A DNA stretch of 64,000 nucleotides, from the NCBI GenBank assembly GCA_022824265.1, contig JAJEAG010000098.1, forward strand, positions 1 through 64,000, written 5' to 3'. Shown here in pieces: positions 25,887 to 36,738 of this stretch (position 1 is its first letter; each line of letters begins with the position of its first letter). The notes below the pieces were generated by a model. The model worked only from the letters and a program-made list of their open reading frames with translations, was not told the DNA's origin and ran no database searches. A program made the translations under genes and the position numbers. This DNA comes from Candidatus Poribacteria bacterium (lineage in GTDB: Bacteria; Poribacteria; WGA-4E; WGA-3G).

Positions 25887-27485
25887 ATGAAAACATTTGA
25901 AACTCAAGGTCCTGTATCACCTGATAGGAACTACGTCGTACGACGGAGTATGGAACTCACGGACTTCGTCACCTGTGTCAAACAGGGACGTTATATCGTC
26001 ATTTTTGCGCCACGACAGACAGGTAAAACTACGTTCTTCAGATGGGCATTAGATGCTCTCACAGATGAAGACTCAACCTACTTTCCTATTCAACTGGATT
26101 TTGAAGAGTATAAAAACGTTAGTTCTTCCGACTTTTACAACTACCTATACCAAGATATTCGTAAAGAAATTGAGGAAGTCTTCAAAAAACGTGACATGCA
26201 GTTATCTGATCAACTTTTCCAATTTCTTGAGGACATAGAAATTATCAATCACGTCGCGTTGAGACATTTTTTTGAAAAACTTGCGGTAATATTAGAAAAC
26301 CAACGAATCATTATCATTATTGACGAGTTTGATGGTATCCCACAAGATGCAGTGTCTGATTTTCTTCACTCGTTACGCCGTATCTATCTATCCGACCCAG
26401 AAACACGATGTATCCATAGTCTTGGAATTGTTGGGGTGAAAAGCATTGCACAACTCAACTATGATCGGTCTATCTCACCATTCAACATACAAGACGAATT
26501 CGCACTACCGAACTTCACTCTGGAACAAGTCCGTGAACTCTTTGCTCAATATACGGAAAATGTCGGGCAGAATATTACTCCTGATGTAATTGAAGCACTC
26601 CACAAACAAACGGCTGGTCAACCGTTTCTCGTAAACAGATTAGCACAAATTCTCACCGACGAACTAAATATCCCTAAAACTGATACGCTTCAAATGCAGC
26701 ACTTTACACAAGCACACACACGCCTCCTTCGTGAACGGAATACTAACATAGATCATCTTATAGGCAATATACGGAGGGAACCGAGATTTGAAGACATCCT
26801 GATGAGAATTGTTTCTTATGAAAAAGGTATAGGATTTAATCTGGATAATGAACTCATTGATGAACTCACCACTTTCGGCATTATAACAGAAGGTTCAGAT
26901 GGAATGTGTGAAATTGTTAATCCAATTTACCACCAACGTATCATGCATGCCTTTCAACCACTAATAAATGGATTAGAGAACGAATACTTCTCTGACGAAT
27001 CCGCAAATACTTTTTTGGATTACCTCACATCGGATGGTCAGATTCTGATGCAGCCACTTCTTGATAATTTTCAGAATTTTGTTAAACGCGCTGGATATCG
27101 AATTTTACAAGTTCCTGATACTCCACAAGAATTTGTGGGACAATATCTTCTGTTCACCTATCTTGATCAATTTGTGCGATTGGTACGTGGTAATATGTTT
27201 CTTGAAGTACATACAGGTCGCGGTAGAATAGACTTGCTCATTCTACATAATCAACGTAAGTATATCGTTGAGACCAAAATTTGGGAAGGAGAGAGGCAAT
27301 ATAAAGCAGGAAAAAAACAACTCGCAACATATCTAAAATTGGAGGAGGCAGTAGAAGGTTATTATATCGTATTTGACCACCGTAAAGAGCCGTTTCCATT
27401 AGTAGAGACAGAAAATCAAGAAGGTTTTTCGATTCACAGTTATGTCATTCCTGTTGTACAAGAAATCCCTTCACGAGTAAAATAA
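25887..27485 (+). CDS. AAA-like ATPase with C-terminal PD-(D/E)xK nuclease-like domain
   Basis: A 532-residue protein. Walker A APRQTGKT at 41-48, Walker B IIIIIDEFD near 148, an arginine/sensor region, then a winged-helix-like middle part. About 80 residues before the end lies GRGRIDLLILHNQRKYIVETKIWEG split here as RIDLLI and VETKIW, the D...ExK arrangement of PD-(D/E)xK nucleases. The family (AAA-ATPase-like, often near mobile or defence genes) is uncharacterised. The frame is open from 25845; the ATG at 25887 begins MKTFETQGPVSPDRNYVVRR, the usual start of such proteins. Single gene, convergent with the P1 peptidase. Confidence 0.82.
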   Translation: MKTFETQGPVSPDRNYVVRRSMELTDFVTCVKQGRYIVIFAPRQTGKTTFFRWALDALTDEDSTYFPIQLDFEEYKNVSSSDFYNYLYQDIRKEIEEVFKKRDMQLSDQLFQFLEDIEIINHVALRHFFEKLAVILENQRIIIIIDEFDGIPQDAVSDFLHSLRRIYLSDPETRCIHSLGIVGVKSIAQLNYDRSISPFNIQDEFALPNFTLEQVRELFAQYTENVGQNITPDVIEALHKQTAGQPFLVNRLAQILTDELNIPKTDTLQMQHFTQAHTRLLRERNTNIDHLIGNIRREPRFEDILMRIVSYEKGIGFNLDNELIDELTTFGIITEGSDGMCEIVNPIYHQRIMHAFQPLINGLENEYFSDESANTFLDYLTSDGQILMQPLLDNFQNFVKRAGYRILQVPDTPQEFVGQYLLFTYLDQFVRLVRGNMFLEVHTGRGRIDLLILHNQRKYIVETKIWEGERQYKAGKKQLATYLKLEEAVEGYYIVFDHRKEPFPLVETENQEGFSIHSYVIPVVQEIPSRVK

Positions 27486-27497
27486 AACTAATGAAAT

Positions 27498-28427
27498 TCA
27501 ATGGTCTTGCCCCGAAAAAGAGATTACTGCAGCGACAATCGACTCAGCCACTACCTCTGCAGCGAGGATACCGATAGTATTCACACTGCTGCCAGTGTGT
27601 TCACCAGTAGCAAGGGTAAAGAGTGTATCACCATCAAACATAGTATGTGAAGGACGTATTGCGCGTGCCATTCCATCATGTGCCATCTCAGCAACCCGTG
27701 TTGCTTCTGTAACAGAAAGCACAGCGTTTGTCGCAACAACACCGATAGTGGTATTCGTTCCCGGAACAACACTTGCATCTAATAGTCGTTCAGTGATGTC
27801 TACGAAACTGTTATCAATCTTGCCACCCGATACGATCTCACCGGTGTCAGGATGCACAACATTCCCAAGTGCATTCACGACCATCAAAGCAGCAACGATT
27901 AATCCGTTTTCAAGATACTTACATGCTGAACCAACACCTCCTGGAGAAGGTGTAACACCATGTACTTTGCCCACGGTTGCCCCAGTTCCTGCACCAACAA
28001 CACCCATCTCTACAGGATCAGAGGATGCCTCAAGGCAGGCTTGATAACCCATCTGTCTGTCCGGACGCACATGTGCATCACCGACATGCAAGTCAAATAT
28101 AACTGCAGCAGGAACAATTGGGACATGAACAGAACCAGCAGGAAACCCAACATCCCTCTCTTCAAGGAATTGGACAACACCTCCAGCAGCATCCAACCCA
28201 AAAGCACTGCCACCTGTTAGTAATACCGCATGTGCTTTCTGAATTAAACGACCCGGACGAATAGATTCTGTCTCTCTTGTACCGGGTGCAGCACCGCGCA
28301 CATCAACCCCCGCCGTTGCACCATCTGGACAAAGGATAACGGTACATCCTGTCCGCGCATCTAAATCAGTCGCGTGTCCGACCTGTATTCCATCAATCAC
28401 AGTGAGGGTACTATTTGGCATTGTCAT
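27498..28427 (-). CDS. P1 family (DmpA/S58-like) peptidase
   Basis: A 309-residue cytoplasmic protein of the DmpA/BapA family of self-processing aminopeptidases. Family blocks are seen in order: TVIDGIQVGHATD, TGCTVILCP, GVDVRGAAPGTRET, VLLTGGSAFGLDAAGGV, GYQACLEAS, GAGTGATVGK and GTNTTIGVVATNA near 240. The nucleophile is expected at the Thr/Ser of the NTT segment, where the precursor cleaves itself. The tail MARAIRPSHTMFDGDTLFTLATG is typical. Divergent from the LRR genes and convergent with the AAA gene. Confidence 0.92.
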   Translation of the reverse strand: MTMPNSTLTVIDGIQVGHATDLDARTGCTVILCPDGATAGVDVRGAAPGTRETESIRPGRLIQKAHAVLLTGGSAFGLDAAGGVVQFLEERDVGFPAGSVHVPIVPAAVIFDLHVGDAHVRPDRQMGYQACLEASSDPVEMGVVGAGTGATVGKVHGVTPSPGGVGSACKYLENGLIVAALMVVNALGNVVHPDTGEIVSGGKIDNSFVDITERLLDASVVPGTNTTIGVVATNAVLSVTEATRVAEMAHDGMARAIRPSHTMFDGDTLFTLATGEHTGSSVNTIGILAAEVVAESIVAAVISFSGQDH

Positions 28428-28535
28428 ACATAAACTATAACGGAATCAAACATAATCTGCAAGTGATATTGTATAGATTACAACTCAATATAATGCTATA
28501 ATACAATCAAGTCAATTTGCTGTAGAGGTTTTATC

Positions 28536-31139
28536 ATGAAACATATATGCCTGTTATTAATGCTTCTCACAATTTTCGCCAGTTGTTCACCACCAGAACC
28601 CGTGGATATTCCCGATCCAAATTTAGCTGCTGCTATTCGGAAAGTTCTCAATTTGGATGAAGATGCACCCTTCCGAGAAAAGGATCTGATAAAAATCGAA
28701 AAACTTAATGCAAGTAGTAGTCAAATAACCGACTTAACAGGCTTAGAAAAAATGACAGGATTGACGGAGTTATTACTTAGAAGTAATCAAATTATGAATA
28801 TTACACCGTTACAAGGATTAGAGAAACTAACATATTTGGATCTCTCCGGTAACGAAATTAGTGATATTACACCAATAGTTGGAATGACAAATCTAACGCG
28901 CCTCATGCTCGGAGGAAATCAAATTAAAGACGTCCAACCTTTATCAAATTTAACGCAGTTAACAGACTTATTCCTCAATTCTAATGATATCAATGACATT
29001 ACGCCACTCAAAGGATTAACAAGGCTTGAGTCGTTAATGCTGTCCAGTAACCAAATCACTGACCTGTCACCACTTTCAGATTTGACGATGCTTAAGGAAT
29101 TAATACTTAATTTCATGCCAATCAAAGACCTAACACCTATTAAAGATTTGACGGAACTGACGAAATTATCACTTATGATGTGCAAAATTAGTGAAATCTC
29201 TCCGATAGCTGGATTAACACAACTCAAAGAATTAGTGCTCTCATCCAATGAATTTAGTGATATTACCCCGCTAACCGGATTAACACAACTCAAGGAATTA
29301 GGGCTTTCATCTAATGAAATTAGTGATATTACCCCGCTGGCTGAGTTGAAAAAACTCACTACTTTAAACCTTGTTGGTAATAAAATCAATGATTTGACTG
29401 CACTCACAGGTCTTACTCAACTGACAGACTTAAACCTTGAAAACAATCATATTGACGACCTGACACCCCTTGCAGGACTCACACAGTTGAAGAAATTGGA
29501 ATTAAGAAAAAATAAAATTGGTGATTTTTCCCCACTTGCTGGATTGGGACAACTGATAAGTTTAGACCTTGCCTGGAACAAAATGGAAAATATCAAATTC
29601 ATCAGCGGATTTAAAAAACTTAGACAATTAAATCTGGACAATAATCATATTAAAGATTTAACATCTCTTGTTGTCTTGCTTGAAAATTTGCCTGAACTTT
29701 CATACTTATATCTGAAGAATAACATTATAACAGACATCTCTCCTCTCGAAAAATTGACACAAATTATAAGTTTAGAGCTTAGTAATAATAGGATCAGCGA
29801 CATTAACCCGCTTGCTAATTTGACACAACTTCAAGATTTAGATTTAGCAAGCAATATGATAAGTGATATCATACCTCTCAGAGGATTAACACAACTCTTT
29901 AGTTTAACACTATATAATAATCAGATATCAGATATCACTCCACTTGCTGGATTTAAATTCCTTCAGATCCTTTTCCTACAAGATAACAAAATTAGTGATA
30001 TTTCTCCGCTTGCTGGATTAAGTTCTCTTGGAGCATTATTAATCAGTAGTAATAAAATAACTGACATTAATCCGCTATTAGAAATGAAACAACTTTGGAC
30101 TTTATCGCTTGATGGAAATCTTATTACAGATATTTCACCGCTTAAAGGACTTACAGAACTGGAAAATCTCCAATTAAATAAGAACCATATTACTGATATT
30201 ACGCCACTTACTGGATTAACAAGACTTACAGAATTATACCTAAATTCTAATAAGATAAATGATATCACCTCACTTGCTGGATTAACAAAACTAACCCGTT
30301 TGGAAATCAATGACAATCAAATTGAGGACATTGAACCTCTTAAGAAATTAACACAACTCACAGACCTATCACTTGACAACAATCAAATCACAGACATTAC
30401 ATCGCTAAGTGGTAAAACAGAACTCAAACAGCTATCACTCTCTAAAAACAAAATTATCGACCTGCCTCTGTTAACAGGATTGAATCAACTGGAAAGGTTA
30501 CATCTCAAAAACAATTTTATCACTGATTTTACACCTCTCACAAGTTTAAATAATTTAACAGTCTTATTTTTGGATGGAAATAAAATAAGTGATTTAACAA
30601 TGCCGATGAAGTTTAAAACACTAAAAGCTATATCATTGATAGACAATAATATTGACGACTACACACCACTTTCAGAATTAACGACTCTCACGGAAATAAT
30701 AGTTGGAGGAAACAATTTCAGAGATCTCACACATCTCACTACTGTATTGACTGAATTACCAAATTTATTCTTCTTGAATATCACAAAAAGCAAAATTAAC
30801 GACATTACCCCACTTGCAAAGTTAAGCCAATTAAGACAATTAAGACTTACAAAGAACCAAATTACTGACATTACTCCACTTTCACAATTATCTAAACTTT
30901 ATGTCTTATTGTTGAATGAAAATCAAATATCTGACATCACTCCACTTAAAGGATTAATACAACTGAGGTATTTGGAACTTAAAAACAATCAAATTCGTGA
31001 TATTAGCGTTGTAGAGTCCTTGAAGAATTTAGATCGTTTGTCTCTTAAGGACAACCCAATCCGTGATATGTCCCCGATTCAACGGTTACGTAAAAATAAT
31101 CCAAAATTAAAGATAGATATTGATGGCACACATCCATAA
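28536..31139 (+). CDS. Giant leucine-rich-repeat lipoprotein (36 repeats)
   Basis: An 867-residue lipoprotein: lipobox IFASC (Cys17), a short cap (PDPNLAAAIRKVLNL) as in internalin-type proteins, then 36 LRR units counted by eye from about residue 64 to the end. Units are 22 residues (L-x-x-L-x-L-x-x-N-x-I-x-D-I-T-P-L) of the internalin/SDS22 type; two units are extended to 26. Nothing follows the repeats except NPKLKIDIDGTHP, so no C-terminal anchor other than the lipid. Probable surface protein-binding scaffold. GAGG lies before the ATG. A shorter LRR lipoprotein with the same cap follows after 12 bp. Confidence 0.93.
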   Translation: MKHICLLLMLLTIFASCSPPEPVDIPDPNLAAAIRKVLNLDEDAPFREKDLIKIEKLNASSSQITDLTGLEKMTGLTELLLRSNQIMNITPLQGLEKLTYLDLSGNEISDITPIVGMTNLTRLMLGGNQIKDVQPLSNLTQLTDLFLNSNDINDITPLKGLTRLESLMLSSNQITDLSPLSDLTMLKELILNFMPIKDLTPIKDLTELTKLSLMMCKISEISPIAGLTQLKELVLSSNEFSDITPLTGLTQLKELGLSSNEISDITPLAELKKLTTLNLVGNKINDLTALTGLTQLTDLNLENNHIDDLTPLAGLTQLKKLELRKNKIGDFSPLAGLGQLISLDLAWNKMENIKFISGFKKLRQLNLDNNHIKDLTSLVVLLENLPELSYLYLKNNIITDISPLEKLTQIISLELSNNRISDINPLANLTQLQDLDLASNMISDIIPLRGLTQLFSLTLYNNQISDITPLAGFKFLQILFLQDNKISDISPLAGLSSLGALLISSNKITDINPLLEMKQLWTLSLDGNLITDISPLKGLTELENLQLNKNHITDITPLTGLTRLTELYLNSNKINDITSLAGLTKLTRLEINDNQIEDIEPLKKLTQLTDLSLDNNQITDITSLSGKTELKQLSLSKNKIIDLPLLTGLNQLERLHLKNNFITDFTPLTSLNNLTVLFLDGNKISDLTMPMKFKTLKAISLIDNNIDDYTPLSELTTLTEIIVGGNNFRDLTHLTTVLTELPNLFFLNITKSKINDITPLAKLSQLRQLRLTKNQITDITPLSQLSKLYVLLLNENQISDITPLKGLIQLRYLELKNNQIRDISVVESLKNLDRLSLKDNPIRDMSPIQRLRKNNPKLKIDIDGTHP

Positions 31140-31151
31140 GCAATATATACT

Positions 31152-32552
31152 ATGAAACATGTTTACCTGCTTATTCTATTACTAACAGCATCACTTAGTT
31201 GTTCCCTTTTCGATCAGGATATAATACCCGATAACAACTTAGCCGATGCCGTGCGAGCAGAACTTGGGTTAGACACAAATACCCCAATTTTAGAAAAAGA
31301 TCTGAAATCGTTAGAATATTTTTCTGCTATGGGAAGAGGAATTACAGATATATCTGGTTTGGAAAAAGCTGTAAATTTAAAGCATTTAACTTTATACTTT
31401 AACAAAATTAGAAACATCACACCACTATCAAAACTAACACAACTCACAAACTTAGATCTGAGTGATAATGAAATCCGCGATATTACCCCACTTGCTAATT
31501 TGACAAAACTTGAGACTTTAACAATATCCAACAATAAAATAGATGATCTCACACCCATTGCAAAGTTAAAGCAACTAACAAACTTACAATTTCAGAATCA
31601 TCAGATTAATGACCCAACACATCTCTTTGGTGTGCTTACACAATTGTCCGAACTGACAGAACTGGATCTTGGATTAAACAAAATTAATGACATTACACAA
31701 ATTACGAAGTTACCGCATCTGACTAAATTATCACTTGAAGGTAGTGGAATTACGGACATTGCGCCAATCGCTGAAATGGCACAACTCACAGATTTGGATC
31801 TCAGAGAATGCAAAATCACAGATATCACTCCGATTACTCAAATGACATTTCTAACAAAACTATCACTTGACGGCAGCCAAATTCCTGACATCACAATACT
31901 CACTGAAATGACAGAACTCACACAGTTATCACTTGAAAACTGTCAGATCTCGGATTTCACACCTTTCGCTAAAATGACAGAACTCACCATTTTCTCTTTA
32001 TATAATTGTCAAATCATAGACTTCACACCGATTTCCAAAATGAACCGTTTGGAATTTTTAGGACTCGGTGGCATACCAATCAAGGACTTAAATTTCTTCA
32101 CAAAATTAAAGCAGTTAGACTCACTATCACTCGTAAACTGCCATATCAGTGACATCAATCCTCTAAGTGAACTAAGACAACTTGACACGTTGTATCTCAA
32201 CTATAATGAAATTACGGATATTTCACCACTTGCTGAATTGACAGAACTTCAATTTGTATCCATAAAAAATAATGAAATTGCGGATATTTCACCACTTGCT
32301 GAATTGACAGAACTTTATTTCCTATTACTTGACAATAATCAAATCAGTGATATTTCACCATTGACTCACCTGACAAACCTTAAGATGCTGTCTATTGCGA
32401 ATAATAAAGTCAGTGACATCAGTATCCTTGAAAATCTAAAGAAACTCAAAGTTATAAATATACAGGAGAACCCAATTAATAAGAAGAGAGCAACAATTCA
32501 CAGACTCCGTAAACAGAATCCAAATTTACAAGTTGTTGAAGCGAATAAGTAA
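31152..32552 (+). CDS. Leucine-rich-repeat lipoprotein (18 repeats)
   Basis: A 466-residue lipoprotein paralogous to the preceding gene: lipobox SLSC (Cys17), cap DNNLADAVRAELGLDTN, then 18 LRR units of the same internalin/SDS22 type with one 26-residue unit. The repeats end HRLRKQNPNLQVVEANK, matching the end of the larger protein (RLRKNNPKLKIDI). Many units here have Cys at the Asn position (NCQISD, ECKITD), unlike the first protein. Co-transcribed with it. Confidence 0.93.
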   Translation: MKHVYLLILLLTASLSCSLFDQDIIPDNNLADAVRAELGLDTNTPILEKDLKSLEYFSAMGRGITDISGLEKAVNLKHLTLYFNKIRNITPLSKLTQLTNLDLSDNEIRDITPLANLTKLETLTISNNKIDDLTPIAKLKQLTNLQFQNHQINDPTHLFGVLTQLSELTELDLGLNKINDITQITKLPHLTKLSLEGSGITDIAPIAEMAQLTDLDLRECKITDITPITQMTFLTKLSLDGSQIPDITILTEMTELTQLSLENCQISDFTPFAKMTELTIFSLYNCQIIDFTPISKMNRLEFLGLGGIPIKDLNFFTKLKQLDSLSLVNCHISDINPLSELRQLDTLYLNYNEITDISPLAELTELQFVSIKNNEIADISPLAELTELYFLLLDNNQISDISPLTHLTNLKMLSIANNKVSDISILENLKKLKVINIQENPINKKRATIHRLRKQNPNLQVVEANK

Positions 32553-32584
32553 GAGAGATTTATCAGAAAAGGGAGGACGTAGAT

Positions 32585-33775
32585 ATGGCAAAATTAGCAA
32601 TTAATGGTGGCGAACCTGTTGTCAAACACGGGTTAGGTAAAGGTTGGCCCATACATGATGAAACAGAAGAGAAAGCACTGTTAGAAGTCCTACGTAGTGG
32701 GGCATGGAACAGACGTGAGAAGGTCGATGAAGTCGGTGAGAAGTTTGCTGCATACCATGACGCAAAATACGGCATTCCCCTTGCAAATGGCACGGTGGCG
32801 TTGCAGTGTGCCCTAAAAGCTGCTGGTATCACGGCAGGTGATGAGGTAATTGTTCCTGCACTCACATTCGTCGCGACGGGTACATCTGCGGTATGTGTCA
32901 ATACAGTCCCAGTTATCGTTGACATAGATCCACTTACCTATAACATTGCACCTAACGCAATAGAGGCAGCGATTACTCCGAGAACGCGGGCAATTATCCC
33001 AGTGCACAACGGCGGTTATCCTGCCGATATGGACGCAATTATGGAGATTGCAGAGAAACACGATCTCAAGGTAATTGAGGATTGCGCCCATGCACATGGT
33101 TCCCAATGGCGTGGCAAAGGAGTCGGTTCAATTGGACACCTCGGCACATTCAGTTTCCAGATTGGGAAAACGCTGACGTGCGGTGAAGGTGGTATGGTGA
33201 TAACAAACGACGAAGATCTCGCTAACAGAGCAGGACATGTTGCTAACCTAAACATGCGTATGACAAACCTACAAGCAGCATTATTGTTATGTCAACTTGA
33301 ACGACTTGATTCACAGGTAGAAACACGCGAAAAAAATATGGCATATCTTGTAAAAGGTATGGAGGAAATAGAAGGAATCAATCCAATTCCGCGCGATGAA
33401 CGTGTCACACGATGGTGTTTCTACTACTGGGATTTCCGTTTCGTATCGGATGAATTCGGAGGTATCTCACGTGGTCGATTCTTTGAAGCACTTGGTGCGG
33501 AAGGTGTTCCGTGTGGTGTCGGTGCACACGGACAACCCATCTATAACGAAGGACCTTTCGGTAGTCCTGAGCAATTTGACCTATTCGGATTACCGCGTGA
33601 ACACCTTGGTGACCGCGCCATTGATTACAGCAAAGTCCACTGTCCAGAAGCAGAACGCGTGTATCATGAAGAAGTCTGTAGTTTCGGTCATTCCATGTTT
33701 TTAGGTGACACTGACGACATGCAACTGATATTAGACGCATTCCAGAAGATTCGCACCCACGTAGACGAGCTGTAG
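32585..33775 (+). CDS. DegT/DnrJ/EryC1/StrS-family PLP aminotransferase
   Basis: A 396-residue cytoplasmic aminotransferase-fold enzyme. PLP features: GTVALQCALKAAG, VIEDCAHAHG (Asp that binds the pyridine N), and the lysine in FSFQIGKTLTCGEGGM that forms the internal aldimine. It ends with the family's substrate-binding tail (HCPEAERVYHEEVCSFG). Such enzymes aminate keto-sugars or related ketones in surface glycan or secondary metabolism. GGGAGGACG precedes the ATG. No sugar-pathway gene is adjacent, so the substrate is open. Confidence 0.93.
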   Translation: MAKLAINGGEPVVKHGLGKGWPIHDETEEKALLEVLRSGAWNRREKVDEVGEKFAAYHDAKYGIPLANGTVALQCALKAAGITAGDEVIVPALTFVATGTSAVCVNTVPVIVDIDPLTYNIAPNAIEAAITPRTRAIIPVHNGGYPADMDAIMEIAEKHDLKVIEDCAHAHGSQWRGKGVGSIGHLGTFSFQIGKTLTCGEGGMVITNDEDLANRAGHVANLNMRMTNLQAALLLCQLERLDSQVETREKNMAYLVKGMEEIEGINPIPRDERVTRWCFYYWDFRFVSDEFGGISRGRFFEALGAEGVPCGVGAHGQPIYNEGPFGSPEQFDLFGLPREHLGDRAIDYSKVHCPEAERVYHEEVCSFGHSMFLGDTDDMQLILDAFQKIRTHVDEL

Positions 33776-33779
33776 CCTA

Positions 33780-36134
33780 TTATTCTAACTTTAATGGAAC
33801 GTCTAATGTCGCTGGAAACGAACACTCCGTCTCATTACAAGGTTGGTAGTCAAGTTTTAAAATAATTGGAATGTCTTTGTTGATTGTCATTTCCGGTTTC
33901 TGCTTGAGCTTTACAGGAATTGTAAACGTCTTTTCATATACGTTTATAGGTTCAGGACTAAACTCAAAATGTACGGATTTACCCTTTGGATACTGAACTT
34001 CTGACACCTCAACTGGTGCGTCTTCTGCAACTGCAATAGTCGTTGGAATTAGGTTATCTTGTCCAGCAGGATTTGCGTTGATATGCCAACCAGCTGCTAT
34101 CTTTACCTGTACCTCCACTTCAATTTGATTATCTTTTATGGGTTCACTGATTTTCGCTGTCGCAGTTACAAGTGTCTGTGTTGAATCCTCGAAAGGTGAG
34201 TCTGGTAGGATGGATACGTCAAGTTCCGACTTGCCTTTTGCTGCTGAAGCATCACCCTTCTCATCTATATTGAGGTAACCATTGAGAGCATAGAGCATGT
34301 GCATGAAAGAGGAAGGGGTTTCTTCCATAGATCGCACAAAGCTGCGCAACGTCTTCTCAACATAATTTCTATAACTTGGACCAAGCAATAAGAGATTGTT
34401 AACTGCCACAGCATTGCCTGAAGGAACTGCAGAATCGTGAGGCTTTTTCGTGCGAACAATCAACTGTTTTGCATCTTCTTTTGTGTAATAGAACGCTCCA
34501 TTTTTGTTGTCCCAGAACAGTTCAATCATCTTATCAGTTAGGGTCTTTGACGATTCCAACCAAATTCCTTCACCAGATGCACTGTGCAATACGAGTAGAC
34601 CCCGCACCAAAAAGGCGTAATCATCAAGATACCCATCATAACTCGCAACACCGGCAGTATATGTATGCCACAATTCTCCATCTTTCTTTGTTAATGTATC
34701 AAGAATAAACTGGGCTGCATTTGACGCTGCAGTCAGATATTTTTTCTCACCTAATACCTCATACCCATAAGCAAGTGCATCTATCATCAAACCGTTCCAA
34801 CTGACAATTATCTTAGTATCAAGTAGTGGATATTCACGTTTTGCACGTGCAGTCAAAAGTGTTTCTCTCGCGGATTTAAGCGATGGTAATAATGATTCCG
34901 ACTCTGATCCATTTGGTACAAACAACACATTCTTTCCTTCAAAATTTTGTCCTTTATCCACACCGTATACAGATAGGAACTGTTCAACGTTTTCTTTCGG
35001 TAGAGTATTCTTTATTTCCTCCTCTGTCCAGACGTAATATTTACCCTCTTCAGCATCTGTTTCGGCATCTAATGCAGCATAGAAACCACCTTCGGGTGAT
35101 GTCATCTCGCGTGCAACAAAACTGAATATCTCCTCAGCAACACGACGATACTGTGGTTTTTCTGTAATCTGGTACGCTTGCAGATATATCTTTGCCAATT
35201 GTGCGTTATCATAAAGCATCTTTTCAAAGTGAGGAACAAGCCATTTCGCGTCTACCGAATATCTATGGAATCCACCACCTATCTGGTCATACATACCACC
35301 ATAAGCCATCATATCCAAGGTGTGTGTAACCATCTTTAGAAGCGATTCGTCTGATGTGTATTTGTATTCCCTAAGTAGAAACTCCAAATTTGCAGGACTT
35401 GGAAATTTAGGTGCAGCACCAAACCCACCATAGTCTTGACTATAAGTCTTTTTCAAATGCGCGATACCATCAGCAATTAGTGAATGCTTTATTTCTGATG
35501 TAGCAAGAGATGTGAACGCTCTGTTGGTTACCGTCTCAATGATGTTCGTGATGTTGTTTGCTGTTTCAATTACCTCTGCTTCTCGTGTCGTCCAAGCTTC
35601 ATGAACAGCAAACAGAATCGTTGGAAAACCGGGTCTATTCGGCATATCTGTAGACGGAAAATATGTGCCAGCAAAGAAAGGTTTCAAATCAGGCGTAAGG
35701 AATACTGAGTTGGGCCACCCACCACGTTGCATCAATATCTGTGTTGCAGTCATATAAATTTCATCAAGGTCTGGACGTTCTTCCCGATCAATTTTGATGT
35801 TTATATAGTTCTTGTTCATCTGTTCAGCAATTTCGGGGTTAGAAAACACCTCGCGTTCCATCACATGACACCAATAGCACGTAGAATAACCGACCGACAG
35901 AAAAATAATCTTGTTCTCTTTCTTCGCACGTTCCAACGCTTCATCACCCCACGGATACCATTCTACTGGATTATGTGCGTGTAGTAGCAGATAAGGACTG
36001 GTTTCGTTGATTAGTCTATTTGTCCATTTCCAAGTTCCGTCTGGATTTTTTAGTGCATTTTCATCTGCACTTCCCAAGTACGTGATACAAAAAAGAAATA
36101 GAAGTAAAAATATGTTCCTGATTATATTTTTCAT
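33780..36134 (-). CDS. YyaL/SSP411-type thioredoxin-fold protein with DsbD-N-like tail
   Basis: A 784-residue exported protein: signal peptide at 1-22, DUF255 thioredoxin-like domain with [16 protein letters not shown] and [12 protein letters not shown] (CxxC), then the long alpha/alpha-barrel (six-hairpin) region of the YyaL/spermatogenesis-associated 20 family ([47 protein letters not shown]). The last 130 residues resemble the DsbD N-terminal domain ([27 protein letters not shown]) with its Cys pair. The start at 36134 is 4 nt after the Uma2 gene and gives the signal sequence. Thiol-redox role in the envelope is inferred from both domains. Confidence 0.9.
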   Translation of the reverse strand: MKNIIRNIFLLLFLFCITYLGSADENALKNPDGTWKWTNRLINETSPYLLLHAHNPVEWYPWGDEALERAKKENKIIFLSVGYSTCYWCHVMEREVFSNPEIAEQMNKNYINIKIDREERPDLDEIYMTATQILMQRGGWPNSVFLTPDLKPFFAGTYFPSTDMPNRPGFPTILFAVHEAWTTREAEVIETANNITNIIETVTNRAFTSLATSEIKHSLIADGIAHLKKTYSQDYGGFGAAPKFPSPANLEFLLREYKYTSDESLLKMVTHTLDMMAYGGMYDQIGGGFHRYSVDAKWLVPHFEKMLYDNAQLAKIYLQAYQITEKPQYRRVAEEIFSFVAREMTSPEGGFYAALDAETDAEEGKYYVWTEEEIKNTLPKENVEQFLSVYGVDKGQNFEGKNVLFVPNGSESESLLPSLKSARETLLTARAKREYPLLDTKIIVSWNGLMIDALAYGYEVLGEKKYLTAASNAAQFILDTLTKKDGELWHTYTAGVASYDGYLDDYAFLVRGLLVLHSASGEGIWLESSKTLTDKMIELFWDNKNGAFYYTKEDAKQLIVRTKKPHDSAVPSGNAVAVNNLLLLGPSYRNYVEKTLRSFVRSMEETPSSFMHMLYALNGYLNIDEKGDASAAKGKSELDVSILPDSPFEDSTQTLVTATAKISEPIKDNQIEVEVQVKIAAGWHINANPAGQDNLIPTTIAVAEDAPVEVSEVQYPKGKSVHFEFSPEPINVYEKTFTIPVKLKQKPEMTINKDIPIILKLDYQPCNETECSFPATLDVPLKLE

Positions 36135-36138
36135 AATG

Positions 36139-36738
36139 TTAATTTTTGCTTTCAGGAAATGTAACGCGTTCATATATTTCCTGTAGTGGCAATTCACACT
36201 GAATAGAAGTAAGCGGAAGAAGATCATCAAGTTCACGAAAGGAAGTATAACCCCACTCATCCGGTTTTCTGAGATACCGTTCCACATTTGCCTTATCTTG
36301 TGATACAAGGATATATTCTTTCAAGGATTCAAGTTGTTGGTAATGCAAAAGTTTCTCACCTCTATCATAAGCCTCAGTACTTGGAGAGAGCACTTCTACG
36401 ATAACAATAGGATTGAGGAGCGTGTCAAAAACATCGTCTTCAAAACGCGGTTCTTCACAAACGACAACGACATCAGGATAGAAATAGGATGAAGTGCTGG
36501 GAGTGCTTACACGCATTTCGCTTTTATAGGTTTCACATCCGCCGCCTTTTAATTGATTGCGGAGTTCACCAGAAATATTGATTGATATAAGATTATGCGC
36601 GCGACTCGCTCCTGACATAGCGACTATTTTTCCGTTGACGTACTCACTTCTGACTGTATCAACATCAGGTATAACTTTACGTTCTAATGTTATATATTCT
36701 TCTGGACTTAGGTGTGTTTGTACTGCACTTATTGCCAT
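36139..36738 (-). CDS. Uma2 family (DUF820) putative endonuclease
   Basis: A 199-residue soluble protein of the Uma2/DUF820 family, which has a PD-(D/E)xK nuclease fold. The acidic motif lies in YPDVVVV and [11 protein letters not shown], with [10 protein letters not shown] after it. The family is abundant in cyanobacteria and other environmental bacteria and has no settled function. The ATG at 36738 is preferred to 36750 because GGAG lies 8 nt upstream of it. Upstream of the SSP411-like gene by 4 nt, so co-transcribed. Confidence 0.88.
   Translation of the reverse strand: MAISAVQTHLSPEEYITLERKVIPDVDTVRSEYVNGKIVAMSGASRAHNLISINISGELRNQLKGGGCETYKSEMRVSTPSTSSYFYPDVVVVCEEPRFEDDVFDTLLNPIVIVEVLSPSTEAYDRGEKLLHYQQLESLKEYILVSQDKANVERYLRKPDEWGYTSFRELDDLLPLTSIQCELPLQEIYERVTFPESKN

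Noticed and set aside
28489-28502. Two TATAAT boxes upstream of the LRR genes as promoters
   Set aside because: No -35 box of acceptable sequence and spacing could be found for either.
28919-30871. Several long minus-strand open frames
   Set aside because: They are antisense shadows of the LRR repeats, with repetitive Ser/Ile-rich translations and no ribosome sites.
28536-31139. Regular 66-bp periodicity that could suggest a CRISPR or satellite array
   Set aside because: One uninterrupted frame encodes 22-residue LRR units; the repeats are diverged and there are no spacers.
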